Source: Candidatus Levybacteria bacterium GW2011_GWA1_37_16 (lineage in GTDB: Bacteria > Patescibacteriota > Microgenomatia > Levybacterales > UBA12049). From it: a stretch of DNA of 38,016 bases. How positions within the stretch are numbered: position 1 is the stretch's first letter; the number at the start of each line of letters is the position of its first letter. Made by a program: the position numbers and the translations under genes. Positions 28,028-34,345 of the stretch are shown here, in pieces. The notes below the pieces were generated by a model, which saw only the letters and a program-made list of their open reading frames with translations, had not been told where the DNA came from and did not search any database. The DNA lies in NCBI GenBank assembly GCA_943354875.1, contig CALRDJ010000005.1:1-38016 (forward strand), read 5' to 3'.

Positions 28028-28240
28028 TTAAAGTAGGTCTTTAGCCTGTATTTTTAATGCTTTTGCAATTTTTTCTAGCACTTCAAGTGAAGGAGCGTAT
28101 CTACCTTGTTCAATAAATCCCATGTAGGCCCGGCTAATTCCTACCTTCTCAGCAAGCTCTTCTTGCGTATAGCTTAGCTGCTTTCTTTGCTTCTGAATCT
28201 TATCTCCAATTACTCTTGGCAATCGTGCATTACTTCTCAT
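28028..28240 (-). CDS. XRE-family helix-turn-helix regulator
   Basis: A 70-aa protein that is almost only an HTH_3 domain: IQKQRKQLSYTQEELAEKVG (helices 1-2), then ISRAYMGFIEQGRYAPSLEV (recognition helix and wing-side turn) and LEKIAKALKIQAKDLL. It should bind DNA as a dimer and control the element, most simply by acting on the palindromes in the divergent region at 28276-28338 and so repressing itself and the plus-strand genes. AATAAT lies 6 nt before the ATG, which suggests a leaderless transcript. The recombinase leader is directly downstream on the same strand. Confidence 0.85.
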   Translation of the reverse strand: MRSNARLPRVIGDKIQKQRKQLSYTQEELAEKVGISRAYMGFIEQGRYAPSLEVLEKIAKALKIQAKDLL

Positions 28241-28275
28241 GGCTTAATTATTGAGGTTAACTGAGGCAAACTAAA

Positions 28276-28338
28276 CTAAGCTACGCTTAGCACTTAGCCT
28301 TGTTTCAAGCTTGTATTTCTGCTAAGCTAGAGTTAGCA
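28276..28338. promoter_or_regulatory. tandem palindromic operators for the XRE regulator
   Basis: CTAAGCTACGCTTAG (28276-28290, 6-bp arms) and TGCTAAGCTAGAGTTAGCA (28320-28338, 6-bp arms) share the half-site GCTAA/TTAGC, and extra TTAGC copies lie between them. They sit between the divergent XRE gene and the plus-strand gene at 28356. A weak promoter (TTGTTT at 28300-28305, 17 bp, TAAGCT) and a TACAAT at 28342-28347 lie over or beside the second palindrome. Confidence 0.5.
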
Positions 28339-28355
28339 ATATACAATAAATAACT

Positions 28356-28883
28356 ATGAATATTTTTCAACGTCTGACTATTTATTTCCGAAACCAATAT
28401 CTTGACTGGCAAAGAGCTTATTCAATTGATGATTTACCGAAAAAGCTAGACGATTTAGATATATATAATGAGTTACCAAAATGGCTTGTTGATGAATTAG
28501 AAGCAATTATTAAGGTTTATAAACCGAAAAATAAAAAGAAACTTTATTTAATCAAGTTTGATAAGAAATTTACTACTGATCAAGCTGAGCGTGAACTAAG
28601 CCTACTTGGTCTTTTACCAGCGAATATTGTAGAAATAGTCTTATTTGTTAATAAGTATTCAAAAACAGTAAATGAGAGACCTATTATTGCATTGAATTCT
28701 TACCATGACTACTCAAAAGCGTTTAAAGAGATACTGAAAACCTACAGCCGTCCTCCTAAATATGACCTATGTGTTTGCTACACTTCCTTAGGATTTGAAC
28801 GACCAGGAGAAATAGAATCATGCGAAGCAATGAATGGAGCAGTATTTAGTATTGGAACAACATTTATTGCTAAATCTTTTTAA
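28356..28883 (+). CDS. protein of unknown function, 175 aa, element-encoded
   Basis: I do not recognise the family. The protein is soluble, with an N-terminal amphipathic stretch (FQRLTIYFRNQYLDWQRAY), an acidic helical part (DDLPKKLDDLDIYNELPKW), a lysine-rich turn (YKPKNKKKLYLIKF) and a C-terminal part with CVCYTSLGFERPG. It is the first plus-strand gene across from XRE, so likely under its control. The ATG has TACAAT 8 nt upstream, giving a leader of about 2 nt. The next gene starts 1 nt after its stop, so the two are coupled. Confidence 0.6.
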   Translation: MNIFQRLTIYFRNQYLDWQRAYSIDDLPKKLDDLDIYNELPKWLVDELEAIIKVYKPKNKKKLYLIKFDKKFTTDQAERELSLLGLLPANIVEIVLFVNKYSKTVNERPIIALNSYHDYSKAFKEILKTYSRPPKYDLCVCYTSLGFERPGEIESCEAMNGAVFSIGTTFIAKSF

Positions 28884-28884
28884 A

Positions 28885-29217
28885 ATGAGAACAGCATTTA
28901 TTATCATTTTGAGCGTATGTTGCATTGTTGTTTCGGTTTCTATTGCTTACTATTTTATATTATTTCTTCCCCAACAACAGCGTGTTAATACAGCCACGCT
29001 TAAAAAAATTGAGCAGCAAGCAATAAAAACTAAAGAAAATACCGAAAACATACCATCAACTAGTACAACAAGTATAGAAAACCGATTAGATGACATAAAT
29101 AACTCAATAGAACAACAAAATGCAGATATGGAATATGAGCAAAAAAGAAGAGGCTGGTGTGAACAAGGCGGTGGAATATATTATGGGAATGGTTCTTGTA
29201 TAACCTCACAAAAATAA
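28885..29217 (+). CDS. small single-pass membrane protein of unknown function
   Basis: A 110-aa protein from the ATG at 28885, 1 nt after the previous stop; the longer track ORF (28834) overlaps the upstream gene and is not needed. An N-terminal hydrophobic helix (IIILSVCCIVVSVSIAYYFI) is followed by a coiled-coil-like stretch rich in Q, K, E and N, and a C-terminus with two cysteines in RGWCEQGGGIYYGNGSC that would be outside if the N-terminus is inside. The Cys-containing end resembles small secreted modules but I cannot name it. Probably forms a two-gene unit with the 175-aa protein. Confidence 0.6.
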   Translation: MRTAFIIILSVCCIVVSVSIAYYFILFLPQQQRVNTATLKKIEQQAIKTKENTENIPSTSTTSIENRLDDINNSIEQQNADMEYEQKRRGWCEQGGGIYYGNGSCITSQK

Positions 29218-29259
29218 GAACTTTTATCTAAAAAGCAGAATTTGAAATCGTTGAAGGAG

Positions 29260-29265
29260 TATAAT
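29260..29265 (+). promoter_or_regulatory. -10 box of the histidine phosphatase gene
   Basis: TATAAT ends 7 nt before the ATG at 29272, so the predicted transcript begins at the start codon. No convincing -35 box. GAAGGAG just upstream could be a distant Shine-Dalgarno for read-through mRNA. Confidence 0.45.
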
Positions 29266-29271
29266 TAAACT

Positions 29272-29928
29272 ATGATACATAAACAAACTCAACTTACACT
29301 TTACCTTATACGTCATGCGGAATCGGAAATGAACCAAAATCCTCATTTAATTGGAGGAAGAAGTCCACGCACTCCTCTTTCTCCTCTTGGAATAGAACAA
29401 GCTATGAAATTAGGTAAGTATTTTCATAAGCATGATATTACATTCAATGCAATTTATTCATCCACTGCGGTAAGAGCGATTGGAACAGCAAGACTGGTAC
29501 TTAAAGAATTTAATGTACCGGAAGACAATGTCACTACCACAGATCAACTCGTTGAGATTGGTCAGGGAGATTGGGAAGGAAAACTCAGAACAGAAACTTA
29601 TACACCAGATACCTTGAGCTACATGAATACAAAAGGTCCGATATTCACTCCCCCAAATGGCGAGTCTCAATTAATGTGCGAACATAGAGTATCTAGTTGG
29701 TTTATTGAAGAAATACTCAATAATAAAAAATATATGGGTAAAGAAACCACAATTGCAATTTTTTCTCACGGTATAACAATAAAGTGTTTGCTTCATTTTG
29801 TAATGCATTTTAACGATAGGCTAATTTATCGAATAACACTCGATAATACCAGCATGTGTAGGCTAAGGCTTACTCCTGATGGATGGTTTATTGACAGTAT
29901 TAACGATACGTCACACTTAGGCCAATAA
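29272..29928 (+). CDS. histidine phosphatase superfamily protein (phosphoglycerate mutase-like fold)
   Basis: A 218-aa enzyme of the RHG phosphatase branch. The phospho-accepting histidine is in LIRHAES (His 15), the phosphate-binding arginine in YSSTAVRAIGTA (Arg 68), the acid/base glutamate in LVEIGQGDWEG (Glu 95), and the second histidine in IFSHGITIKCLL (His 166). All four catalytic positions are present, so an active phosphatase is likely; the substrate is unknown (phosphosugar, nucleotide or protein are all known in the family). On a mobile element such an enzyme is unusual cargo. Confidence 0.85.
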   Translation: MIHKQTQLTLYLIRHAESEMNQNPHLIGGRSPRTPLSPLGIEQAMKLGKYFHKHDITFNAIYSSTAVRAIGTARLVLKEFNVPEDNVTTTDQLVEIGQGDWEGKLRTETYTPDTLSYMNTKGPIFTPPNGESQLMCEHRVSSWFIEEILNNKKYMGKETTIAIFSHGITIKCLLHFVMHFNDRLIYRITLDNTSMCRLRLTPDGWFIDSINDTSHLGQ

Positions 29929-29982
29929 ATCCCAATTTCACTTAAATAAATTTTGGGTAAGTTTAGTATTTTAGCCTCGTTT

Positions 29983-30011
29983 TTGACAAACCATCGCTAA
30001 ACTGATACTAT
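29983..30011 (+). promoter_or_regulatory. near-consensus sigma70-type promoter
   Basis: TTGACA (29983-29988), 17-bp spacer, TACTAT (30006-30011), followed by TATAAAT. Predicted start near 30018, about 104 nt before the ATG at 30122. It is the strongest promoter inside the element. Confidence 0.7.
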
Positions 30012-30051
30012 ATAAATAGCTTTAGCGTCCTAATTTAACGAAGGAGTCCAT

Positions 30052-30082
30052 TGCAGCTACCATTCTGGAGCTGTATTTTTTT
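30052..30082 (+). terminator. terminator-like hairpin in the 30122 leader (possible attenuator)
   Basis: TGCAGCT (30052-30058) pairs with AGCTGTA (30069-30075) through seven pairs including one G-U, and is followed by seven T (30076-30082). It lies between the strong promoter and the gene. A second small hairpin CGGTT/AACCG sits just before the Shine-Dalgarno. Confidence 0.45.
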
Positions 30083-30121
30083 GGCTTCAGACGGTTACAA
30101 AACCGAAAGGAGGTGAAAAAT

Positions 30122-30472
30122 ATGGAAACAAAACTAAGGTGCCACTTAATAGAGGGTACCCCTACAGAGTCTGATTTATCTCCTAGTGACGCACACTTCG
30201 ATGTTATAAAAACATTTGAAGAAGATAGCCATTTATCCAGACGTATTCTCAAATGTAAGAGATGCGGACAGCTGTACTTCTATGAGTTTTATGAAGAGAT
30301 TGATTGGAAAGAAGGAAACGATTCTCAATACTGCACATACATTCCAATCGAAACAGTAGAAGAAGCGGAAGAGTTGAATAAAAAATCTCAATTTGCACTG
30401 CTCGGCGTAGTCCCAAGACTACAAGACGACTTCTTACAAGACGGTACAAAAACAATCGAGTGGATGAGGTAA
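30122..30472 (+). CDS. 116-aa CxxC protein of unknown function
   Basis: No family function recognised. The start at 30122 is set by a strong Shine-Dalgarno AGGAGG 8 nt upstream; the track start at 30113 is a GTG inside that site. The core is RRILKCKRCGQLYFYEFYEE (Cys 45 and 48) followed by IDWKEGND and one more Cys in SQYCTYIP, so it may bind a metal with help from a partner or dimer. The conserved-looking block CGQLYFYEFYEEIDW reminds me of small proteins annotated only as hypothetical in other bacteria. It has a near-consensus promoter and a leader with hairpins, unlike any neighbour. Confidence 0.65.
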   Translation: METKLRCHLIEGTPTESDLSPSDAHFDVIKTFEEDSHLSRRILKCKRCGQLYFYEFYEEIDWKEGNDSQYCTYIPIETVEEAEELNKKSQFALLGVVPRLQDDFLQDGTKTIEWMR

Positions 30473-30527
30473 AATGAGAGATAGATTGATTAAGAGTATG
30501 CTATAGTAGTGGAAAGGTTTTGCCTAT

Positions 30528-30713
30528 ATGAAAGCGAACAACTTACCACTTAAGAATACTAAGCATTCACCAAAGACGGATCTGTCCAGTCAGGACGAAG
30601 ATTTCATACACAATTTGAACGTGGGAATGCCCTCATCGGAGAGGAGAGGTCAGATATTAGTGGAAAATCTCAATCGAAACCTACTCAAGAAACAGCCCCC
30701 ACAAGAGAAGTAG
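30528..30713 (+). CDS. possible small ORF, 61 aa
   Basis: A hydrophilic peptide with no recognised motif (QDEDFIHNLN and RNLLKKQPPQ). Support is modest: an extended -10 (TGCTATAGT) 20 nt upstream of the ATG, GGAAAGG about 10 nt before the ATG, and a place between two genes with nothing on the other strand. It follows the CxxC gene by 55 bp. It may be a small accessory protein or a chance ORF. Confidence 0.35.
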   Translation: MKANNLPLKNTKHSPKTDLSSQDEDFIHNLNVGMPSSERRGQILVENLNRNLLKKQPPQEK

Positions 30714-30795
30714 TCCCCGATTTCCAAATAAACGACTTCACGCCTAAAAAGGAGGCTCAACGGGTTATTAAAAAAATGATTATGTTTATGAAATT

Positions 30796-31122
30796 TTAGA
30801 CAGAAGATTCGACCATGCCTTTAAATCTTTGTTTTCTATACTTTAAATTAAAACACGTTCTGCATCCAATTATTTCTACTACTGGGTGCCTATAAAGTGC
30901 TCCAACCCTTTTCTTGCAATTTGGACACGCAAACCAGAACCTCTCACCATTGAATTTTGTTTTGGATGTGGTTAGGTTAACCACGACTCCTAGCACCTCA
31001 ATCTGGGCTTGTAGAAGCCTTCTCTTAAGCTCTTTTTGGGCTTTGCTTATCAAATCATCTACCTTGATCTTTTCAAAGTTTTCCACGACTAAAAAACTTC
31101 CTAAATCATATGGGTTTAACAT
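30796..31122 (-). CDS. small zinc-ribbon protein
   Basis: A 108-aa protein with a predicted helical first half and a C-terminal zinc ribbon: CPNC (66, 69) and CRTC (87, 90) in the frame RFWFACPNCKKRVGALYRHP...CRTCFNLKYRKQR. The pattern W-F-CP-C-R-V-LY...CR-C-LxYRxQR is a recurrent one in mobile-element proteins, recalled from memory. DNA or RNA binding is likely but unproven. It overlaps the upstream gene by 17 nt and is the last gene of the five-gene block. Confidence 0.7.
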   Translation of the reverse strand: MLNPYDLGSFLVVENFEKIKVDDLISKAQKELKRRLLQAQIEVLGVVVNLTTSKTKFNGERFWFACPNCKKRVGALYRHPVVEIIGCRTCFNLKYRKQRFKGMVESSV

Positions 31123-31684
31123 TTTTATTATCCTGTATAAGTTGGTTCTGTCCTACAATCGTTGTGTTAGTTCTGATGTTAACATTTAGAGAAGGTTGCT
31201 TTAACATTCTCAATGTATGCAAGCCAGATAAGTATTGTCTACTTGCTCGATCTAGCTCTTTGCTTAGGGTAGCAAAAAATAAAATATCTGTTTTACTCAT
31301 CTGATCGTTTATATAATTATTTATCCTTCTTTGAAGTTCTAGAATTCGAACGAAATATAGGGTAACAAGCTCAGTAGTCGCTTTCTCGCTTGGAAGCGTA
31401 CAATTATACTCTTCTTGTAATTGTCGCATAAAGTCTATTGCGAAAGTCCTATATTGCTCAGGCACAATCGTGTACATGAGTGCTCCATTTTCAAATTCAA
31501 CAAGGGTCATTGCTCTAAAAAAATTACTTTTTACATCAACAGCCTTCCTACCATTGTTTCCATTACTAAATTCCTTATCAATCTCTCTCAATACATGATC
31601 GGGGTCAATTTCTAACTTATTTTTCTTTAGATGCTCACGGATCTCGACTGGTGTTTTTATTGAGGTTATAGAATTTTTACTCAT
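31106..31684 (-). CDS. 192-aa helical protein of unknown function
   Basis: Mostly helical and charged. Features: a basic N-terminal part (EIREHLKKNKLEIDPDHVLR), a central region VEFENGALMYTIVPEQYRTF, a long helix ELVTLYFVRILELQRRINNY, and a C-terminal end with LKQPSLNVNIRTNTT followed by a polar tail rich in N and Q. The end QPxxNVNIRTNTTIVGQNQ resembles the C-termini of some helical DNA-packaging-like or mobile-element proteins, but this is weak. It starts 11 nt after the nuclease-like gene and its stop overlaps the zinc-ribbon gene. Confidence 0.55.
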   Translation of the reverse strand: MSKNSITSIKTPVEIREHLKKNKLEIDPDHVLREIDKEFSNGNNGRKAVDVKSNFFRAMTLVEFENGALMYTIVPEQYRTFAIDFMRQLQEEYNCTLPSEKATTELVTLYFVRILELQRRINNYINDQMSKTDILFFATLSKELDRASRQYLSGLHTLRMLKQPSLNVNIRTNTTIVGQNQLIQDNKNVKPI

Positions 31685-31695
31685 AATAACCAGAA

Positions 31696-32670
31696 TTACA
31701 GCTCTATTTTCAAAGTTACTATTTCATTTATTCCTATTGCCTCAGATAGCCTAGAGAAGATGATTCGCATTTCGTCAGGAATAACCCTAGCATATCCACC
31801 TGTATTTAAGAAGAAATAAACCCTATCATATTGAACCATGTTTTTATCCCCGTCTCGTTTTCTAAGTAACTGCTTAATAGCGTCTTTTGAACTGTTAATA
31901 TAGCGAGAATAAACTGAACTTAAATCAAGAAACGCGTCTTTTGCCGTATTGAACATAGTTACTCCTCCTCCATACATAAATAAAAATCCAATATTACCCC
32001 TTTTTACATCGATTTTAAAGGTGAATCTATCTATTGTTTGTATGTGGTGCTTTATATCGTTTGTTTTTATTAATGGTCCAAGATCAACAATCAATTGATC
32101 CGTTGCGTGTTTCATCCTTTTATAAAAATCTTTTACGCTTGAGAAGTCAGATAATATGTAGTCGCATTGTATGTATATATTTTTCTGAAAAGACTCATCA
32201 ACAATACTTTGGACATGAAATTTATTATGCAAAATACTAAATCCAGGATCTATGTCATCTAGTTTTTTAACTTCTGCAAATCGCTTTATTCCATCTTCGG
32301 TATATTCGATATCAGGGTTTCCCTCTCCTGATATAAAGCTAATATCATTCATACCTTCTTCTTTTAAGAGCTTAGCAACATTGAGTTCTGCAATTACAGA
32401 AAGATATTCTATATCAAAGTTTGTTTTTAATCTGGATAAGGGCTCTTTAATATTTGTAAAATTTCTTTCTGCTATGAAATTTTCCAGTCCAGAAAGATTG
32501 GGCGAGTCTATTGCAGCATATCTTAAAAGTGGAATTTCAAGTAACTCCATAAAACTCTTACTACTTTCAACTTGGTTAATTACAACTTCTCTAAAATGCT
32601 CCTCAATTAAAGGATACTTTTTTAGATTTTTTGTTGCATTTTCCAATAGTTGTTTTTTATCTGTTGTCAT
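31696..32670 (-). CDS. putative PD-(D/E)XK-type nuclease
   Basis: A 324-aa protein with a likely restriction-endonuclease-like core: Glu 95 in VIAELNVAKLLKEEG, PD at 119-120 in GEGNPDIEYTEDG and ExK at 133-135 in RFAEVKKLDDI. Order and spacing match the E...PD...ExK active site. The first 85 residues are helical; the part after 200 (DVKRGNIGFLFMYGGGV onward) is unrecognised. Start chosen as the ATG at 32670, 5 nt after the previous stop; a TTG at 32679 would overlap the upstream stop. It lies in a compact block with HEPN-like and ParB-like genes, which suggests a nucleic-acid-targeting defence role. No activity is shown. Confidence 0.6.
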   Translation of the reverse strand: MTTDKKQLLENATKNLKKYPLIEEHFREVVINQVESSKSFMELLEIPLLRYAAIDSPNLSGLENFIAERNFTNIKEPLSRLKTNFDIEYLSVIAELNVAKLLKEEGMNDISFISGEGNPDIEYTEDGIKRFAEVKKLDDIDPGFSILHNKFHVQSIVDESFQKNIYIQCDYILSDFSSVKDFYKRMKHATDQLIVDLGPLIKTNDIKHHIQTIDRFTFKIDVKRGNIGFLFMYGGGVTMFNTAKDAFLDLSSVYSRYINSSKDAIKQLLRKRDGDKNMVQYDRVYFFLNTGGYARVIPDEMRIIFSRLSEAIGINEIVTLKIEL

Positions 32671-32675
32671 TATTC

Positions 32676-33122
32676 TCAAGCGTTGCTTTCTATGCTTTTT
32701 TTATAATCTTCTAATCCACCAACCTCTTCTCCTGTAAAAAGAAGCATGCGAAGCATCACTTTGCTTTTTACTAAGGGTGATTCCACCATGGCCCGATAAA
32801 TTCCAATAGCCCTATGAATACCATCAGTAATTACAATGGGAGAAGCGTCATTTTTTCTCATACCAAAAACTGTCGTGTCTGTATAGTAATTTTCGAGGAT
32901 TGTTTTTTTGCAAAGATTTATCTTTTTTATCTTCTCATCTTTATGGTGATCAGGAATGTTCTCGTCCTTTAAAAAATCTTTTATATTTTTACCTGTCTGC
33001 CACATAACATATATCGCTCCTAAATTATCTAAATTAACAATGCCGTACACAGGCATAGCACCAGCTCCAGCCATTAAATATAAAGCTCCAGTCGCATTAT
33101 TATCTATTTCTTTAAGATCCAT
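32676..33122 (-). CDS. ParB-like small protein of unknown function
   Basis: A 148-aa protein from the ATG at 33122, 1 nt after the previous stop; the track start at 33176 overlaps the upstream gene. The recognisable part is SPIVITDGIHRAIGIYRAM (about 95-112), similar to the DGxHR motif of ParB/Srx-like nucleotide-binding folds (as in DndB and ParB nuclease-like proteins). The first half, GAGAMPVYGIVNLDNLGAIY, could hold the preceding strand pair. It probably works with the flanking HEPN-like and nuclease-like proteins. Fold assignment rests on one motif. Confidence 0.5.
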   Translation of the reverse strand: MDLKEIDNNATGALYLMAGAGAMPVYGIVNLDNLGAIYVMWQTGKNIKDFLKDENIPDHHKDEKIKKINLCKKTILENYYTDTTVFGMRKNDASPIVITDGIHRAIGIYRAMVESPLVKSKVMLRMLLFTGEEVGGLEDYKKSIESNA

Positions 33123-33123
33123 A

Positions 33124-33825
33124 TTAAGAGGGTTTTGATAGAAACGTATAAAACTTGCAAATAACTTCAGCGCCAACTTTTAAAATTTTTGTGTTATCTT
33201 TACCTGAGACATCTTGATACTTACCATGCCTAACAACATCAGCAAAAGTTTTAGCAAAATCTACGTCCTCTCTTTTTATACTTAGCTTCTGACGTATTCC
33301 CTCCCATTCAAGAGTCTCATTTTTTAAATCAGTTGGATAAAAATGCTTTTTAATATTTTCTATGGCAAGATATACAAAAAGCCCCGTATATGCAGTGTAA
33401 CGCCTAGCATTTTTGAAATTGCTTAACGCAAGCCTAAGGCTCATATGTTCAATCGCAGCACCCATAAATATTTCCATCTGGGGCAATTCTTCTATCTGCA
33501 AGTCTCCTAAGAGCTCTTCTAAGCTTGCCTCGCTATATTTTTCCTCACTATCATCATGTTTAACCATTTCTAGCCTTACTTCGTAAATCTCGCCTGTTAT
33601 GAACGAGTAGGCGTCTACAAGCCCTTGTATCGTTTGCTCTGCAGATTTTAGAGCAGTCCCCGCGTTTTCAATATGATCAGCGACAAGTGTAGCGGTAATT
33701 ATCGATTTTTGTATTTCAAAACCGAAAGTTCCCAGTTTTGATGGGTTGGCGCTAGGTACGACTGGATAACTAACTTTTTTAGGGAAAAAGGGCAACACTC
33801 TTCCAAGAAATATATACTGCTTCAT
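33124..33825 (-). CDS. HEPN-like protein, first gene of the five-gene block
   Basis: A 233-aa protein. The C-terminal half (about 130-233) has paired helices with RRYTAYTGLFVYLAIENIKK and ends with ...TFADVVRHGKYQDVSGKD; the xxVRHG turn before a final helix is typical of ApeA/HEPN-like domains in defence proteins. The N-terminal half is beta-rich and unrecognised, with an acidic centre (SLEELLGDLQIEEL). The start ATG is 3 nt from the predicted transcription start of an extended -10. Transcription runs through four further genes with gaps or overlaps below 20 nt. HEPN assignment is tentative. Confidence 0.5.
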   Translation of the reverse strand: MKQYIFLGRVLPFFPKKVSYPVVPSANPSKLGTFGFEIQKSIITATLVADHIENAGTALKSAEQTIQGLVDAYSFITGEIYEVRLEMVKHDDSEEKYSEASLEELLGDLQIEELPQMEIFMGAAIEHMSLRLALSNFKNARRYTAYTGLFVYLAIENIKKHFYPTDLKNETLEWEGIRQKLSIKREDVDFAKTFADVVRHGKYQDVSGKDNTKILKVGAEVICKFYTFLSKPS

Positions 33826-33834
33826 TGCAGCGTA

Positions 33835-33843
33835 ATTATATCA
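33835..33843 (-). promoter_or_regulatory. extended -10 promoter of the five-gene block
   Basis: Minus strand TGATATAAT (TGnTATAAT). Transcription should start near 33828, 3 nt before the ATG at 33825. Confidence 0.5.
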
Positions 33844-33886
33844 TCGATTCTAGTATCCCATGGTAGTATAAATTTGTGGCAAACTA

Positions 33887-33963
33887 GGCTCAGGATTTAG
33901 GATTGGTTTCCATTGCTCAAGGGAGGCACGAATCTGGTTCCAATTCGAAAACATTTGGGTCAC
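33887..33963 (+). repeat. 77-bp tRNA-like fossil, copy 1
   Basis: Aligns without gaps to 35076-35152 at about 70% identity. The ends GGCTCAG and TTGGGTC can pair as a 7-bp acceptor with wobble pairs, an A sits at the discriminator place, and TTCGAA is present at the T-loop position; the T stem itself no longer pairs. It looks like a decayed tRNA copy, perhaps an old attachment site, just before the GIY-YIG gene. Confidence 0.5.
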
Positions 33964-33964
33964 T

Positions 33965-33975
33965 TCGGCAAGCTC
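33965..33975 (+). repeat. left inverted repeat of the GIY-YIG unit
   Basis: TCGGCAAGCTC, matching the reverse complement of 34312-34322 at 10 of 11 bases. It sits in CACTTCGGCAAGCTCAGTGC, a type of short palindromic repeat I have seen often in bacterial genomes (as CACTTCGACAAGCTCAGTG); this is from memory. Confidence 0.45.
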
Positions 33976-33990
33976 AGTGCAAGCACTTCT

Positions 33991-34302
33991 ATGGACAGAA
34001 GGTTACCATGGTTTGTCTACATGCTTCTTTGCGATCAGAAAACGTTTTATATCGGCATTTCTGATGACCTCAAAAACAGGCTCTCTCAACATAAAAACAA
34101 ACAAAACATCTCAACTAAAAAGTTTTCTGATCTTAGACTTATTTATGCTGAGCGATACTTGAATAAGCTTGATGCGACCAAGCGAGAAAAACAGCTAAAA
34201 GGTTGGTCGCATACAAAGAAGCAGATGCTTATTGACGGAAAACTTGGTATAAATGCTTGTACTGAGTTGGCGAAAGAGCTCGTTCGAGAGTTAGAACTTT
34301 GA
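33991..34302 (+). CDS. GIY-YIG domain endonuclease (UPF0213/YhbQ-like)
   Basis: A 103-aa single-domain nuclease. Active-site pattern: WFVYMLLC and TFYIGIS form the GIY-YIG pair, DLKNRLSQH gives the arginine (Arg 30), and ATKREKQLKGW gives the glutamate (Glu 66). Start set at the ATG at 33991; the longer track ORF begins inside the tRNA-like fossil and its extra N-terminus is just translated repeat. The gene is bracketed by 11-bp inverted repeats (33965-33975, 34312-34322) and lies right at the element edge, so it may be a small mobile unit in its own right. Cellular substrate unknown. Confidence 0.82.
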   Translation: MDRRLPWFVYMLLCDQKTFYIGISDDLKNRLSQHKNKQNISTKKFSDLRLIYAERYLNKLDATKREKQLKGWSHTKKQMLIDGKLGINACTELAKELVRELEL

Positions 34303-34311
34303 GTTTACTTC

Positions 34312-34322
34312 GAGCTAGCCGA
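34312..34322 (+). repeat. right inverted repeat of the GIY-YIG unit
   Basis: GAGCTAGCCGA, reverse complement TCGGCTAGCTC; pairs with 33965-33975 with one mismatch. It ends 7 bp before the attachment core at 34330. Confidence 0.45.
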
Positions 34323-34329
34323 GAAGAAG

Positions 34330-34343
34330 TCCCGTGGGGTCAC
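34330..34343. repeat. attachment core, right copy
   Basis: TCCCGTGGGGTCAC, identical to 26151-26164 in tRNA-Glu. Read from the tRNA side, the sequence after it (GATTGACTTC...) is the original chromosomal flank with the promoter of the next gene. Confidence 0.7.
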
Positions 34344-34345
34344 GA

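Larger units (their letters stand above)
26151..34343. mobile_element. integrated element of about 8.2 kb in tRNA-Glu
   Basis: Bounded by the 14-bp direct repeat TCCCGTGGGGTCAC, at the tRNA 3' end (26151-26164) and at 34330-34343. The recombinase lies at the left edge reading toward the tRNA, as is usual for tRNA-inserted integrative elements. Inside are regulatory genes (XRE, structured leader), several proteins of unknown function and a five-gene minus-strand block. No replication, conjugation or capsid genes are recognised, so it is either a small genomic island, a satellite, or an element that relies on host functions. The right edge may have been modified by the GIY-YIG insertion. Confidence 0.72.

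Noticed and set aside
29931-29957. CCCAA...TTGGG hairpin after the phosphatase gene as a terminator
   Set aside because: Stem is interrupted and the following bases are not a T-run.
33913-33990. N-terminal extension of the GIY-YIG ORF
   Set aside because: It is translation of the tRNA-like fossil and the palindromic repeat, not a protein domain.
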